Shown: positions 8,442-17,015, numbered from the stretch's first letter. The stretch is 64,000 nt of DNA from Cupriavidus respiraculi (GCF_914271545.1 NZ_CAJZAH010000010.1:89732-153731); one strand, 5' to 3'. Numbers and translations: made by a program. The notes: generated by a model not told the origin, from the letters alone.

Positions 8442-10279
8442 TTCGCGCAGGCCGTATTGGAAGGCACCTCTCCATCATCCTGGTCGCTGCGGCGCTGGTG
8501 ATTTGCGCGACGTGGATGTATGTCCTGTGCCGCGTGCTCCTGGCACCCGTCGACCTGGCGCTGGTGCTGGGTCCGGGAGAAGGGTACGTCTGGACGGCCA
8601 CGCGCTATCAGATTGCCTACTCGCGGTTCGAACGCCAGTTGCTTGTATACGCGCTCCGCCACGACACCCAACTCGGCGAACTGTCACACCTGCACGACAA
8701 CCTGAGGGCCTCGTTCGGTATTCTGACGAGGCCATCCGAGTTGTCGGCCTACTTTGTTGGCATTCCGCAGTACGAGGCGGCGGTTCGGCAGCTCAACATG
8801 ATGATGGGCAAGCTCGACACGGGGATGTCTCATCTTGAGCGCGATCCTCTGGACCACCACGCGCTGGAAGACATGCTCGCCACCACCCAGCAGTACTGGT
8901 CGCCGATCCAGGGATTGCTCAACAGCTTTCGGCTGATCGAGATCAACCAGCGCGATCGCGCGTTCTGGGACTATCAGCAGAAGCGCGAAACGCTATTCCA
9001 CATCAGCACGTTTGTCGTCCTTCTGTTCGGCGCGTCGCTCGTGCAGCTGGCATTGGTGCTCCGGCGCCGGCAGCTCGTCATCCAGCAGCAGCGCACGACG
9101 CTTATTGCCGAGCGTCAGGCCGCGATCGAGGCCCGTGCCAGCGTCCAGGCACGCAACACGTTGCTGGCGATGGTGAGCCACGAATTGCGCACGCCCTTGC
9201 AGGCTATTACCGCCGCGGCCGATCTCCTGCTGTCCCGGCAGCAGCAGGAGCGCGATGCCGTGGCCGTCGGGCGCATCCACGCCGCTGCCGCGGATCTCCT
9301 CGAACTCATTACGGACCTGACGGACTACGCGCGCCTTGAGGCGGGCAAGCTCGAGTTCAAGCGCATGGAGTTCGATATTGCGGCGCTGGTGCGCGAGTTG
9401 GTGGAGGAGGCAAAGGGTCTGGCCGACGGCAAGGCGGTAGAGGTCAGCTGCGAGATTGAGGCCTATGCAACCCGGTTGGTATCGGACCCGCATCGGGTCC
9501 GCCAGATACTGGCCAATCTGCTAGCCAATGCCATCCGCTATACCGACAACGGGTCCGTGATTGTCACGCTCCGTCTTGGCTCGACGTCAGACATCCCGGT
9601 GCCTTCGCTCGAGATCTCGGTGGCCGATACCGGTCCCGGCATTGCCGAAGCCGACCAGGGCCGGGTATTCGAGCCGTTCACGCGCCTGGATCCGTCCAAC
9701 ACGCGGGCGCACGACGGGCTCGGCATGGGACTGTCCATCGTCCGGGCCCTGACGCTGGCGTTGGGCGGGCACATCGCCGTGCGCAGCGAACTCGGGCGGG
9801 GCACTACGTTCTGCCTGTCGCTGCCGCTCGAGCAGCCGACGGAGGACGCCGCCGCGCGGAAGTGTGACGCGCCGTTCTCCCCCTTGGACTTGCGAAATCT
9901 CCGCGTGCTGGTGGTGGACGACCATGCGCAAGCACGCGAGGCGATCACCTCCTTGCTGGACCTTTGGGGCGTGGTGAGCGATGCGTGCGCTAGCGCGGAC
10001 GAGGCGTGCCAGAGGCTGGCCGGGCATGTCTATGACGCGTTGCTGCTGGACATTGCGATGCCCGGTAGAGACGGCATCGCGGTCGCGCGCTGGTTGCGCC
10101 ATAACGCGCCGTTGAACGAAACCATTCCGATCATCGCCATCAGCGCCCATCTGCCGGCATGGCTGACGGACGAACAACGCCGCGACTTCGACGCGTATCT
10201 GGCCAAGCCGGTCCGTGCCAGCGAGCTCGCGGCGTCCTTGCAGCAATTGACTTCCAGGAGCGATGCCAGTGGGCCGTAG
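8438..10279 (+). CDS. Hybrid sensor histidine kinase with periplasmic domain and C-terminal receiver
   Basis: A 613-residue inner-membrane sensor. Transmembrane helices lie at about residues 11-33 and 187-208, enclosing a roughly 150-residue helical periplasmic domain that has no family I recognise. A dimerisation/phosphoacceptor domain follows, with H248 in MVSHELRTPLQ, then an HATPase domain (N box LANLLANAIRYTDNG, G1 box VADTGPGIAE, G2 box GLGMGLSIV). A receiver domain starts near residue 487 (RVLVVDDHAQ) with the phosphoaspartate in ALLLDIAMPG and the lysine in YLAKPV. There is no HAMP domain. The gene overlaps the upstream secreted binder by 4 bp and the downstream reductase by 17 bp, so all three are probably made together. 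Periplasmic ligand sensing through the binder is inferred. Confidence 0.92.
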   Translation: MIRAGRIGRHLSIILVAAALVICATWMYVLCRVLLAPVDLALVLGPGEGYVWTATRYQIAYSRFERQLLVYALRHDTQLGELSHLHDNLRASFGILTRPSELSAYFVGIPQYEAAVRQLNMMMGKLDTGMSHLERDPLDHHALEDMLATTQQYWSPIQGLLNSFRLIEINQRDRAFWDYQQKRETLFHISTFVVLLFGASLVQLALVLRRRQLVIQQQRTTLIAERQAAIEARASVQARNTLLAMVSHELRTPLQAITAAADLLLSRQQQERDAVAVGRIHAAAADLLELITDLTDYARLEAGKLEFKRMEFDIAALVRELVEEAKGLADGKAVEVSCEIEAYATRLVSDPHRVRQILANLLANAIRYTDNGSVIVTLRLGSTSDIPVPSLEISVADTGPGIAEADQGRVFEPFTRLDPSNTRAHDGLGMGLSIVRALTLALGGHIAVRSELGRGTTFCLSLPLEQPTEDAAARKCDAPFSPLDLRNLRVLVVDDHAQAREAITSLLDLWGVVSDACASADEACQRLAGHVYDALLLDIAMPGRDGIAVARWLRHNAPLNETIPIIAISAHLPAWLTDEQRRDFDAYLAKPVRASELAASLQQLTSRSDASGP

Positions 10280-11051
10280 AGTGGTGCTTGTTACCGGGGC
10301 AGCGAAGCGGGCCGGCCGCGCCTTCGCGGAATACTTCAGTGAGCGCGGTGATGCGCTGGTGGTGCACTATGGGGCGTCGGCCAGCGAGGCGGCAAGTCTG
10401 GTCGCATCCATTCGCCTTCGAGGCGGAACGGCGGTGGCGATGCAGGCCGACCTGCGCGACCCCGAGCAGATACGAGTTCTCGTCGAACGTGCCTATCGGC
10501 ACTACGGCAAAGTGGACGTGCTGATCAACAACGCGTCGGTGTTTGGCCAGGACGCTTTCTCGGATTTCAATGTCGAGACACTGGAGGAGGCCTGGCTCGT
10601 CAACTACCGCGCACCGATTCTACTGGCACGCGCCTTCTATGATCTGGCGAAGGCGGCCAATGCGACCGGTGTCGTGGTCAACGTTGTGGATCAGAAGGTC
10701 AAGGGCTCGTTCCACAAGGATCATTTCACCTACACGGTGGGCAAGGCCGGCATAGGTAACCTCACGCAGATGCTGGCGATATCGGCGCACCCAGTCCTGC
10801 GCGTCAATGCGGTTTTTCCGGGACTCATGCTGGAGAGCGACGACCAGACCGCCGACGATTTTGCCTATGCCTCTCGGCACGCTACGCCGTTGGGGGTGAT
10901 CGCAACGCCGGAGGATGTCGCTGGTGCGATCGACCTGCTGACGAGTCCGGCCTACAACGGCTTCGACTTTCTCGTCGACGGGGGGCAGCATCTGGTCAAG
11001 CGCACGCAGGACGTGCTGTACGAGCATCGCGCACCAAAGAATGACGAGTAA
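10263..11051 (+). CDS. Short-chain dehydrogenase/reductase, pteridine-reductase-like (FolM/PruA type)
   Basis: A 262-residue Rossmann enzyme. The cofactor motif is VTGAAKRAGRAFA (TGxxxRxG, with the early arginine usual for NADPH), followed by NNAS, NVVDQKVKG at the place of the usual catalytic serine, and YTVGK with catalytic Tyr and Lys. The pattern (TGAAKRxGR, VNYRAPILLARAF, D-Q-K, YTVGKAG, NAVFPGLML) fits dihydropteridine/pteridine reductases such as FolM, which makes tetrahydromonapterin, and PruA, which supplies the pterin signal in Agrobacterium. It overlaps the kinase gene by 17 bp. Other SDR substrates cannot be excluded from sequence alone. Confidence 0.75.
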   Translation: MPVGRRVVLVTGAAKRAGRAFAEYFSERGDALVVHYGASASEAASLVASIRLRGGTAVAMQADLRDPEQIRVLVERAYRHYGKVDVLINNASVFGQDAFSDFNVETLEEAWLVNYRAPILLARAFYDLAKAANATGVVVNVVDQKVKGSFHKDHFTYTVGKAGIGNLTQMLAISAHPVLRVNAVFPGLMLESDDQTADDFAYASRHATPLGVIATPEDVAGAIDLLTSPAYNGFDFLVDGGQHLVKRTQDVLYEHRAPKNDE

Positions 11052-11303
11052 TGTCAGAAAAGCGAAAGGTGCCGCGGTCCCATCGTGCTCAGATGTCATC
11101 CTCTCAAATCTGCTAGCGGCCTGTCGCCCCGTCAGTCTGCGATCTATGCTGTATCCGTGCAGCCGTAGTATCACAATGGCGGGGTAGAGACAGGGTATAC
11201 AAGACCGCAAGGGAAGCCCTGACGCGGCTTCTAGCAGAGCCGAGAGTGCGCCCGCCTTCCCCGCACGAGCGGAAGGTCTCTCTGATGACCTCAGGAGGCC
11301 ACC
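11052..11303 (+). promoter_or_regulatory. Structured leader region before the 164-aa gene
   Basis: This 250-bp stretch has no gene but several adjacent hairpin-forming pieces: CCGC...GCGG enclosing GGG...CCC around 11202-11224, GGCT...AGCC around 11225-11240, and CCTTCC...GGAAGG around 11254-11275 with a CACGAG loop. A strong ribosome binding site (CAGGAGG) follows at about 11291. It may be a regulatory 5' leader; I could not match it to a known riboswitch. Confidence 0.3.
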
Positions 11304-11798
11304 ATGAGCCACTCCGCAAAACGCCGCCGCGCTCGCTTGAGCGCGACACGCGGCAATCCCGCCAGACGCTCCGCTACGCCTTTCCCGACTTCCTCACGCG
11401 CGCCGTCCGTGCCCGCCGAACGGTCGCTGCGGCAGACGCCACGATCGCCCCATCGGGACTCGGCGAGCACGATTTCTCCCGCAATCTTCCACCCCTATCG
11501 ATCCGCCATCAGCGAGGCTGCAGAAGCCGCACTTGTCGATGCCGCGCAGCTGCTGACCTTGATGGATACGCTGGTCGGTGCGTTGGCGGAAGCGGAAGCT
11601 GAGTGCGCAATCCCGGCGGACTCGCTGGCGGCCATCACGCGTACGCTGCGCTTGCTCGCTAAGCGTGCCTGCGATGGCATCGAGGCGATGCAGCCGGCGG
11701 TGCAGGCGGCCTGGCAGGCGGAGCTGGATGCCTGGCAAGACATGGATCGAGGCACGGCAGCGGAGGGTGGTGCTGACCCTGCGCAGCGGCACGCCTGA
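11304..11798 (+). CDS. Hypothetical helical protein, 164 aa
   Basis: ATG at 11304 follows a strong ribosome binding site (TCAGGAGGCCACC). The first 60 residues are rich in Arg, Ser and Pro (MSHSAKRRRARLSATRG) and look disordered and basic. Residues 65-150 are predicted helical, with alanine-rich heptads (AEAALVDAAQLLTLMDTLVG). A basic tail plus helical bundle could mean nucleic-acid binding, but I recognise no family. It sits between the sensor operon and the convergent BetR-receiver gene. Confidence 0.6.
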   Translation: MSHSAKRRRARLSATRGNPARRSATPFPTSSRAPSVPAERSLRQTPRSPHRDSASTISPAIFHPYRSAISEAAEAALVDAAQLLTLMDTLVGALAEAEAECAIPADSLAAITRTLRLLAKRACDGIEAMQPAVQAAWQAELDAWQDMDRGTAAEGGADPAQRHA

Positions 11799-11818
11799 TG
11801 CTCAGGCTTGCCGTCCGC

Positions 11819-12718
11819 TTACCGCCGTGATGCACCTCTGCCGTGGGGCTGCAGTGCCTGCGTCAGCTGCGCGAGCAGGATGGCGAGCTTGAGCGGCTTC
11901 TCGGCGTAGAACACGTTGAAGGTGTCCACGAGGCGTGCGATCTCGGCCTCGCTGTCCTGGCCACGGCCGGTCAGCAGGATCACCGGGGCATCGGCATTCT
12001 CGCTGCGCCGGATGCGTTCGATCGGCTCGGCGGCGGTGTGGTGTCCCACGCTCCAGTCGAGGATAAAGCCGTCGAAGTCGACGCCATGCAGCGCCTGCAG
12101 GAACGATGGCATGTCGTAGTACGGTCGCGTGTCGAAGCCCTGCTCGTTCAGGTACTCGCACAGCGTGTCGGTGACCGCGGGGGCATCGTCGACCACCGCG
12201 ATCACCGGCTTGTCCGGGTCGGCGCAACGGCTCGGTATGACGATGCGCTCGACCTGGAACAGCGCGCTAGCAGGAGCCGCCGCGACGTCGTACACCGACC
12301 ATTGCTCGCCGACCTTCGTCGCCACAAACTCTCCCACCACGGGATCCTCCGTCGGTTGCCGCACGGCGTGGCGTCGGCCCGCCAGACCACTCGCGAGGGG
12401 CTGTCCGATCCAAACCTCGCACACCAGGCGCAGTGGCCCAAGCGCCAGCACGCCGGGGCACGGCTGGCACGCCGCTTCTCCGACGCCGTCCAGCAGCGTT
12501 CGGGACGGCTCTCCATAGTGTTCTGCCACGGCCTTCAGTTGCGACAGCGTCCATGGCAACTGACCCTTCAACTTGCGGCTGGCGGCGGAGAAGCTCACGC
12601 CGAGCAGACGGCCGAGCTCGCCGGCGTGGCTGCGTTTGGCCACGCCGTGCCGGACCATGATGTCCCTGACCTGATTCGCGATGGATAGCCAGTCGATAGC
12701 GGATTGATCTTGCTGCAT
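11819..12718 (-). CDS. BetR-type HTH / response-regulator receiver protein
   Basis: A 299-residue two-domain protein. Residues 1-80 (WLSIANQVRDIMVRHGVAKR, then ELGRLLGVSFSAASRKLKG, LKAVAEHYGEPSRTLLDG) form a BetR/Cro-like helix-turn-helix. After a linker, a receiver domain starts near residue 175 (VIAVVDDAPAVTDTL), with the phosphoaspartate in FDGFILDWSVG, the conserved threonine in VILLTGRG and the lysine in YAEKPLK. ATG at 12718 (MQQDQSAIDWL) is chosen because the HTH begins there; the open frame upstream to 13210 looks non-coding. It is encoded between the hybrid kinase and the adhesin and is the obvious candidate response regulator for that kinase (inference). An autotransporter gene is divergent from it. 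Confidence 0.8.
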   Translation of the reverse strand: MQQDQSAIDWLSIANQVRDIMVRHGVAKRSHAGELGRLLGVSFSAASRKLKGQLPWTLSQLKAVAEHYGEPSRTLLDGVGEAACQPCPGVLALGPLRLVCEVWIGQPLASGLAGRRHAVRQPTEDPVVGEFVATKVGEQWSVYDVAAAPASALFQVERIVIPSRCADPDKPVIAVVDDAPAVTDTLCEYLNEQGFDTRPYYDMPSFLQALHGVDFDGFILDWSVGHHTAAEPIERIRRSENADAPVILLTGRGQDSEAEIARLVDTFNVFYAEKPLKLAILLAQLTQALQPHGRGASRR

Positions 12719-13109
12719 CCCGATTCCGTTCCACGCCTCACGAAACAAATGCGCAAAAGCTTTCGAGTTTGATCCGCGAGCGGTCCAAATCCGAGGCTGC
12801 ACGCTGCATGCATGACGCACAGCTTCAGGTTGACGACCTAAGCTGACCGTCAGCGTCAGGTTGCTGGCGTCCAGATCGATAGAAGGTAGGACATCGGCCG
12901 CGAGACAGCTACCACTTTGCTGCACGCGTTGCTCAGGACGTCGAGGGTTCCGTTCATGCCGTTCACCGTCGATCGGCGAGATGGCGACGCGCTGGACCCG
13001 CGCCGGGGATGGAGTGACTGCAGGCGCTGCAACGAGACGGTCAGAAGCGGTGTCGGCGCACCGCCTCTGCCCTAACCATAACAAGCAAGGCTGAGAGGAC
13101 CTTTTCAAT
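12719..13109. promoter_or_regulatory. Divergent intergenic region between BetR-receiver and adhesin genes
   Basis: About 390 bp with no gene. It must hold the promoters of both flanking genes. Direct repeats of the type AGGTTG / CAGGTTG and GACCGTCAGCGTCAGG occur near 12825-12860, but no convincing -35/-10 pair was found. A GAGAGGA ribosome binding site precedes the adhesin ATG. Confidence 0.45.
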
Positions 13110-15119
13110 ATGGCTTCGAGGATTGTAGGACAGGCGCGGCATCGTGCGTGTGCGGCAAGGTTGTTACCGATCGCGATGGCGGCAACGTGTCTGCTCTTCG
13201 CCGGAGGCACCAGCGGGGCGACGATCTGTCTGCGAAACAGCGACGGGACTTACGACACGCTGCGCACCGGTGGCGACACGCTTTACACGGGCAACGGCAA
13301 TCAGGCGGGCATCGTTGGGGGCTCCATCTCCTTTACGCCAGAAGTCGGCGAGGGCAGCGGCGGCACGATGAATTCCTTTATTACGGGGTTGGGCTCGGGT
13401 GGAATGCCGCTCAGTGTGGTGCAGGGTGGGCGATCGGGAATGGGCGTTGTCGGCAAGGGCGACACGACGCTCGCGCAGACGAGCTTCGGCGGAGGCGCCG
13501 GCAATCCCTGCGGAGTGGGAGGGGCGAACGCGTCCAACACCGCGGCCATGGTCGCCGATGTGCAGGCGATGGCTGAAGCGGTGGCCGCGACACAGGGGGA
13601 AATCATCACCAATGCACCGCGCTCCGCGGCGGCGGCGCTGGCCACGGGGCAGAATGCCACCGCGGTCGGCCGGGGTTCGGTCGCGGACCGCGACAACGCG
13701 GTGTCGATGGGTGTCGCTGGCGGCGAGCGGCAGATCACGCATGTCGCGCCCGGCACCAGCGGCACGGACGCGACCAATCTGGCGCAGATGCAGGCGGCCG
13801 ACGCCGCCACGTTGTACAAATCACGCGCCTATACCGACGCGAAGACCGCGCACGTCGTGCGCTATGACGTCGATGCGAGCGGCCAGCCGTTGCACACGGT
13901 GACGCTTTCGGACGGCGATGGCGTGCCCATGCGCCTGCGCAACGTCGCCGCAGGCGTGGCGGAGACCGACGCCGCGAACGTCGGCCAGGTCCAGGCCGGT
14001 GATCGGCAGACGCTCAGCGATGCCAATCGCTATACCGACTGGAGAACCAGGAACGCCATCGAGTACGACGTGGATGCGATGGGACAGCGCGCTGGATCGG
14101 TGACGCTGGCGGGTGGTGGTGCTGGGCCTGTCACGATCCGGAACGTGGCCGCAGCCGTCACGGACAACGAGGCGGTGAATCTTGCGCAGATGCGGGCCGG
14201 TGATGCGGCAACGCTGGATGCGGGCGAGCGCTATACCGACCGGCGGCTCCGGCATGTCCGTCTCACTTCCGCACTCGACGATGCGCAGGCTGCCGGCAAT
14301 GAGTCTGTGGCCATCGGCGGGAACGCGTCGGCCTCGGGTGCCAACTCGGTGGCGATCGGCACAGCGGCGATGGCGGCGCAGGCAGGCAGCGTTGCCCTGG
14401 GTGTCGACGCGCACGCCACCGCAGCGGATTCCGTTGCTTTGGGGAACCGCGCCATTGCGTCGCGCGGTGCGGAGCAGTACGTCGATCCGATCAGCGGGCA
14501 GGCAAGGCGGTCCGCGGGTGAGGTGTCGGTTGGCACGTCGGGGGCCGAACGGCAGATCACGCATGTCGCGGATGGGCATCAGGCGAGCGATGCGGTGAAC
14601 CTGCGCCAACTGCAGTCAGGGCTGTCCAGCGCGCGCGGCTATGTCGACGAACGGATTGCGATCTATCCCGGCGGTTCGATGCCGGCGCCCGTGGCCACCG
14701 CGGACAACGCGGTGGCCATCGGCCCCGGCTCGGTCGCGGACCGCGCCAACAGCGTGTCGGTGGGCGCGGCCGGCAACGCGCGCCAACTGACCAATGTCGC
14801 GCCTGGCACGGCGCCAACCGATGCGGTCACGGTTCAGCAGCTCGGCGCCGTCTCGGAGCAGGCGCGCCGGCTGGTCAGCGCATCGGGGGCAATGTCGGCG
14901 GCGATGGCCGCCATGCAGCCCAACGCGCGGGCGGAAGGGCCGCTATCCGTCTCGGTTGGCACCGGCACCTATGGGGGCACCGCCGCGCTCGCGGCGGGGA
15001 TCAACTACTACGCGTCCAATCGGGTGCTGGTCAATTTGAAGGCCTCGGCCGCGGTGGGCTCGGGCCTGTCGGGAAACCAGCTGTTCGCCGTGGGGGCGGG
15101 CGCGACGTTCGGCTTCTGA
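13110..15119 (+). CDS. Trimeric autotransporter adhesin (YadA-like)
   Basis: A 669-residue secreted protein. A long signal sequence (basic start, then RLLPIAMAATCLLFAGG) is followed by a glycine-rich head. Repeated YadA/Hep_Hag units follow: NSVAIGTAAMAAQAGSVALG, DSVALGNRAIA and NAVAIGPGSVADRANSVSVG. Neck-like motifs recur (ERQITHVAPGTSGTDATNL, ERQITHVADGHQASDAVNL, ARQLTNVAPGTAPTDAV), as does a RNVAA...YTD unit. The last 70 residues form the YadA membrane anchor (GTYGGTAALAAGINYYASNR, ending in GATFGF with a C-terminal Phe). Such proteins trimerise in the outer membrane and bind surfaces or other cells. It is followed by ompA-like and virB genes, which suggests a role in cell contact during conjugation. 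Confidence 0.9.
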   Translation: MASRIVGQARHRACAARLLPIAMAATCLLFAGGTSGATICLRNSDGTYDTLRTGGDTLYTGNGNQAGIVGGSISFTPEVGEGSGGTMNSFITGLGSGGMPLSVVQGGRSGMGVVGKGDTTLAQTSFGGGAGNPCGVGGANASNTAAMVADVQAMAEAVAATQGEIITNAPRSAAAALATGQNATAVGRGSVADRDNAVSMGVAGGERQITHVAPGTSGTDATNLAQMQAADAATLYKSRAYTDAKTAHVVRYDVDASGQPLHTVTLSDGDGVPMRLRNVAAGVAETDAANVGQVQAGDRQTLSDANRYTDWRTRNAIEYDVDAMGQRAGSVTLAGGGAGPVTIRNVAAAVTDNEAVNLAQMRAGDAATLDAGERYTDRRLRHVRLTSALDDAQAAGNESVAIGGNASASGANSVAIGTAAMAAQAGSVALGVDAHATAADSVALGNRAIASRGAEQYVDPISGQARRSAGEVSVGTSGAERQITHVADGHQASDAVNLRQLQSGLSSARGYVDERIAIYPGGSMPAPVATADNAVAIGPGSVADRANSVSVGAAGNARQLTNVAPGTAPTDAVTVQQLGAVSEQARRLVSASGAMSAAMAAMQPNARAEGPLSVSVGTGTYGGTAALAAGINYYASNRVLVNLKASAAVGSGLSGNQLFAVGAGATFGF

Positions 15120-15135
15120 TCGCCGCTTCGTGAGC

Positions 15136-15162
15136 AGGAAGCGCGGCCCTTCGTCGCTTCCT
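15136..15162 (+). terminator. Hairpin between adhesin and OmpA-family genes
   Basis: AGGAAGCG at 15136-15143 pairs perfectly with CGCTTCCT at 15155-15162, leaving an 11-nt loop. No T-run follows, so it may be a partial terminator or a processing/stability element that sets the adhesin apart from the downstream operon. Confidence 0.35.
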
Positions 15163-15217
15163 GGCCATTTCCACGGTCTTCCCCACGGTCTCCGCATTCC
15201 TCCAAAAGGAACAAGCC

Positions 15218-16357
15218 ATGTCACGCAATATCTCCGCCGGGCTGCTCCTGTCGGCCCTGGCCTGCGCGGCTTCCGGTGTCCTCGCGATGCCCCTTGCGCA
15301 TCCCACTAGCGGGTCGCAGACGGACAAGGGGGCGCCGGCCGCGCTGCAGGCTCGGCTGGACCGCCTTGCGCATCTTTCCGCGTCGCCGTCGCGCACCCGG
15401 GCGCAGTGCTGGATTGATCTGGCTCGCCGGGAGCGGCAGCAGAGCGCGACCCATGCAAACCGCACGCCGGACAAGGCGCTTCACAACGCCGATGCGCTGA
15501 TTGGCGCGCTGGAGGAGGGGCGGGGCAACGCGCCGGTGGAGCCGATCTTTACGGAGCGTGTGTATCCCTCCACCGATCCGCGTCACGGTCGGCCCAGCTG
15601 GTTCGCCGATATCCGGCAGATCGAGGACGCGCTGGCGGCGTACCGCGACCGCCATTGCGAAACGCCGCTGTCGGCCTGCCTGGACGTGGCGTACCAGAGC
15701 GTGATGGAGAACATGGAGGAAAGCCGGGGCGGGCGGTGGCATCACGGTCGCACGGAAGTCGACCACGCCCTCGCCCTGGCGCGCCGAACGCCCGATGACC
15801 TGGCCGCGTGTGCGGGTCGGCCGACCGCCACGCCGCTGGCGGATCCGGCGCCGGTTGCTACGGCTCCTAGGCAACGGGTTGTGATCGCGCAGCGCCTGGC
15901 CGCTGACGCGCTGTTTGGATTTGATCGCGCGGATCTCACCACGGCGGGCAGGGAAGCGCTCGATCGGTTCGTGTCGGGGCTGGCGCAGCGTTCGGACGTG
16001 GTCCGGATCCGGGTGGTCGGCTACACCGACCGCTTCGGCGGCGACGCCTACAACGTGGCGCTGTCCCGGCGAAGGGCGCAGGCGGTACGTCGGTATCTGC
16101 AGGCGCGGGCGGTCAAGCTGCCGATCGTGGAGATTGGTGCCGGCGCGTCAAGACCCCGTGCGGATTGTCCCGGGCGGGCGGATGAGGCGACGGTCGCTTG
16201 CCTGCAGCCGAACCGGCGCGTCGAGTTGACGGCGGAGTCCTCTGCGGAGCTTGAGACTTCGTCCGGGTTCCCCCCGCACGAGTCTGCGTTCGCAAGCGGT
16301 GCTATTGAGGCCGAGCGCCAGTTGGCCGAGACCGTTGCCGGAGGGGACCAGCCATGA
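15218..16357 (+). CDS. OmpA-family outer-membrane / peptidoglycan-binding protein
   Basis: A 379-residue protein with a signal peptide (SAGLLLSALACAASGVLA) after an AAGGA ribosome binding site. The middle part is cysteine-containing and of unknown fold. Residues 225-345 form an OmpA C-terminal domain: DALFGFDRADLTTAGREALD, IRVVGYTDRFGGDAYNVALS, RRRAQAVRRYLQ and QPNRRVEL, which binds peptidoglycan. Its stop overlaps the start of virB2 (ATGA at 16354-16357), so it is probably co-translated with the T4SS genes. It may anchor the adhesin/T4SS to the wall; this is inference. Confidence 0.85.
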   Translation: MSRNISAGLLLSALACAASGVLAMPLAHPTSGSQTDKGAPAALQARLDRLAHLSASPSRTRAQCWIDLARRERQQSATHANRTPDKALHNADALIGALEEGRGNAPVEPIFTERVYPSTDPRHGRPSWFADIRQIEDALAAYRDRHCETPLSACLDVAYQSVMENMEESRGGRWHHGRTEVDHALALARRTPDDLAACAGRPTATPLADPAPVATAPRQRVVIAQRLAADALFGFDRADLTTAGREALDRFVSGLAQRSDVVRIRVVGYTDRFGGDAYNVALSRRRAQAVRRYLQARAVKLPIVEIGAGASRPRADCPGRADEATVACLQPNRRVELTAESSAELETSSGFPPHESAFASGAIEAERQLAETVAGGDQP

Positions 16358-16719
16358 GGGTCCGGGATATTTGCGCTTTAACGCGCTTGGCGAGGACGGT
16401 CGAGCGTGCGGAGCCGGTCTTCCACGCTGCCTCGCACGTCGTGATCGCGGCGGCGCTGGTGCTGCCGCAATGCGCCCATGCGCAAGGGGTAGGTGGCATC
16501 GGCTCAGGGGTCACCGATCTGCTGAAGATGGTGGCCAACCTCGTGGTGTTCGAGTGGGGCTACTACCTCGGCATCATCCTCCTCGCCTTCCAGGGCTATC
16601 GCTGGAAGACCGGCCGCTGCGATCTGATGGAACTGGGCAGGTGGGCGTTCGGGATCATTCTGGTGTTCTTCGCCCCGAATATCGTGACGGAGTTCCGTGG
16701 TCGGGCGGGCGGGATATGA
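16354..16719 (+). CDS. virB2: VirB2-like major pilin of the type IV secretion system
   Basis: A 121-residue protein. A long signal sequence ends near CAHAQ (residue 44); the mature part has two hydrophobic segments (LKMVANLVVFEWGYYLGIIL and WAFGIILVFFAPNIV) joined by a short basic loop (YRWKTGRCD). This is the TrbC/VirB2 pilin layout. Pilins of this family form the conjugative pilus. It overlaps both neighbours by 4 bp. Confidence 0.82.
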   Translation: MRVRDICALTRLARTVERAEPVFHAASHVVIAAALVLPQCAHAQGVGGIGSGVTDLLKMVANLVVFEWGYYLGIILLAFQGYRWKTGRCDLMELGRWAFGIILVFFAPNIVTEFRGRAGGI

Positions 16720-17015
16720 GCACAGCGACGCTGACTTTCGATGAGGGGGAGGCGCTGGTCGTCTCGATGACACGGCCGACGATGATCGGCGGGTTGACGC
16801 TGAACAGCATCGCGCTGAGCCTGTATCTGCCTGGGATCGCGATGCTGCTGACACGCTCGGTCGTGCCGGCGGTGCTGGTGCCGGCGCTGCTGCTGGCGAG
16901 CTATCTGGTCTGTCTCAGGGACGTATATCTGTTCGATGTGGCGTTGGCCGCGATGCATCTGAAGCCGGGCCGCAACACGCCGTTATGGGGGTGCCGCCGC
17001 TATGCCCCTCGCTGA
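16716..17015 (+). CDS. virB3: VirB3-like inner-membrane protein of the T4SS
   Basis: A 99-residue protein beginning MSTATLTFDEGEALVVSMTR with the family motif RPTMIGGLTLNS, followed by two transmembrane segments near residues 35-70 (LYLPGIAMLL, PALLLASYLVCLRD). VirB3 works with VirB4 at the inner membrane in pilus assembly. It overlaps the virB4 start by 14 bp. Confidence 0.85.
   Translation: MSTATLTFDEGEALVVSMTRPTMIGGLTLNSIALSLYLPGIAMLLTRSVVPAVLVPALLLASYLVCLRDVYLFDVALAAMHLKPGRNTPLWGCRRYAPR

Noticed and set aside
11202-11275. Guanidine-II (mini-ykkC) riboswitch
   Set aside because: Only one hairpin has an ACGA-type loop; the paired hairpins with ACGR loops required by the family are not present.
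12719-13210. N-terminal extension of the BetR-receiver protein to 13210
   Set aside because: The HTH starts at 12718 and the extension overlaps the divergent adhesin gene's start; sequence looks non-coding.
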